64,000 nucleotides of DNA. Source: Diphasiastrum complanatum (lineage: Eukaryota; Streptophyta; Lycopodiopsida; Lycopodiales; Lycopodiaceae). How positions within the stretch are numbered: the stretch's first letter is position 1; each line of letters begins with the position of its first letter. The stretch is taken from the NCBI GenBank assembly GCA_029204225.1, contig MU832194.1, forward strand, positions 1 to 64,000, given 5' to 3'. Positions 63,000 through 64,000 of the stretch are shown here, in pieces. A program made the translations under genes and the position numbers. The notes below the pieces were generated by a model. The model was not told the origin of the DNA. It ran no database searches and saw nothing but the letters and a program-made list of their open reading frames with translations.

Positions 63000-64000
63000 T
63001 TTATTATGTTTTGGTAGCAATTCAATTGGTTAAAGATTTTTATGAAACTAACAATGAAGGCATTTGAGGAGAGCTTTAAAACCAGTCGAGTAAGAACTTT
63101 GGAACTAAGAGAAGAAGGAACAAATCTAGTAAGAGGAAATATTTGGGATCAAACTCTTTCCTCACACTAGCCATAGAAGATAGTTACTACTCATCATCTA
63201 ATAGCTTTGACTTTGAAGAGAATCATGTAAAGGAGAGTTCAATCCCTCACGTCCTCATACATGAATTAGATCTCTAGGAGTGTTAGAGAGTTGAACAATC
63301 CCTTGATAAAATGGTTGATTAGGAAAGACATCAATAGAACTATTAACAACACTATGGCTGCTCTATCATACTAAAAAATTCTAGTTTGCATCAATCTTCT
63401 CTTTTTGCAAGACTTACAAAATGATGTGTTGACTATCTTAAACGAAAAAAACTAAAAATAAATATAAATAAATAAATAAAGTGGACACGTGGCATCACTT
63501 TTGCCAAAGTATGTGTGAATTTTCTAGTTTGTTGTGGACCCAAGTAGAGATGTGAAAATCTTACTTGACTCTATAAATTTACCTTCTAGAAATTTACACA
63601 TATGCTCCTAATATTAAAATAAAGAGGGTAGAATTTTGGGAGCACTTTCTGTGAAAAATTGGCAAAATATGGCTTGGTTATTTTACAATTCTTGTTTATG
63701 AGAAAATCTCACACGTGTGGAGCATGTTCCCACGTGTGGTAACTAGGCAAAATCATATTAGTCTTGTTGAGTTAGGGGTACTTAAAGTTTATAGACATCT
63801 ATCCATGTGTGAGTAGGGCCATTTTGGCATTAGAGGCAAATTGTGCAAGTACACATGTAAAAGCATGATTAGGCCAAAAGTAGAAAGTGATGTAGCTCGA
63901 GTTAGGTTAGGCTATTTACATTTGTCAAATTGAGGTTGGGTGTGTGACTCATCAGAATGGTTTGTGTTTCTCAACACAACCAGTACCAGGAGATACATAC
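63000..64000. other. Right-end non-coding region with palindromic motifs
   Basis: Carries CACACGTGTGGAGCATGTTC followed by CCACGTGTG at 63710-63738, almost the same as 34632-34660, and CCATGTGTGAG near 63804. A plus-strand stretch near 63098-63280 stays open (NSFLTLAIEDSYYSSSNSFD) but has no start or relative. Possibly part of another retroelement cut by the window edge. Confidence 0.5.

Overview
This window reads as nuclear DNA of a land plant with a large, repeat-rich genome. Two host genes with plant-type GT-AG introns sit at the edges, and about 50 kb between them is filled with old, inactivated Ty1/copia and Ty3/gypsy retrotransposons in both orientations. The age and density of the decayed elements, the long introns and the huge intergenic space suggest a gymnosperm or similar lineage. 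That assignment is an inference; no organism-specific marker is visible.

Left edge (1-5200, minus strand): the first seven exons of a nucleobase-ascorbate transporter (NAT) gene, rebuilt exon by exon with matching splice phases. The gene runs off the window at position 1. Upstream lie short repeats, a telo-box hairpin, a dispersed repeat and a tRNA-like (SINE-type) head.

Middle (6900-49100): at least seven copia units or fragments (6931-7610 minus; 9041-12617 plus; 17149-20150 plus; 20443-22708 minus; 22990-23225 plus; 25859-27790 minus; 35612-40575 minus), further gag and integrase fragments at 41690-42339 and 45540-46360, a Ty3/gypsy reverse-transcriptase relic (15640-17030), and a solo LTR at about 48359-49080 matching the 3' LTR at 11847. 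Stops and frameshifts are widespread, many of the C-to-T kind expected from methylated cytosine. Among them are non-retroelement gene relics: a very degraded histone H3-like pseudogene (28880-29165), an unidentified spliced relic (27835-28520), and another on the minus strand (30210-30850).

The most unusual items are: (1) an uncharacterised protein-like module occurring three times (20443-21114 minus, 32943-33602 plus, 33653-34433 plus), placed where reverse transcriptase should follow gag or integrase; (2) a 10-bp palindrome, CACACGTGTG, found at least five times in dispersed non-coding DNA; (3) nested fold-back palindromes at 29347-29610 beside the H3 relic.

Right part (49100-64000): CT-rich satellites, including two long (CT)n tracts, one unidentified open frame (53441-53884), then an intact two-coding-exon gene (56617-60025, plus) for a plant SINE1/SINE2-type nuclear-envelope KASH protein: an armadillo-like N-terminal domain, a long Ser-rich middle, one transmembrane helix and the terminal PVPT motif. 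Nothing convincing follows it to the window end.
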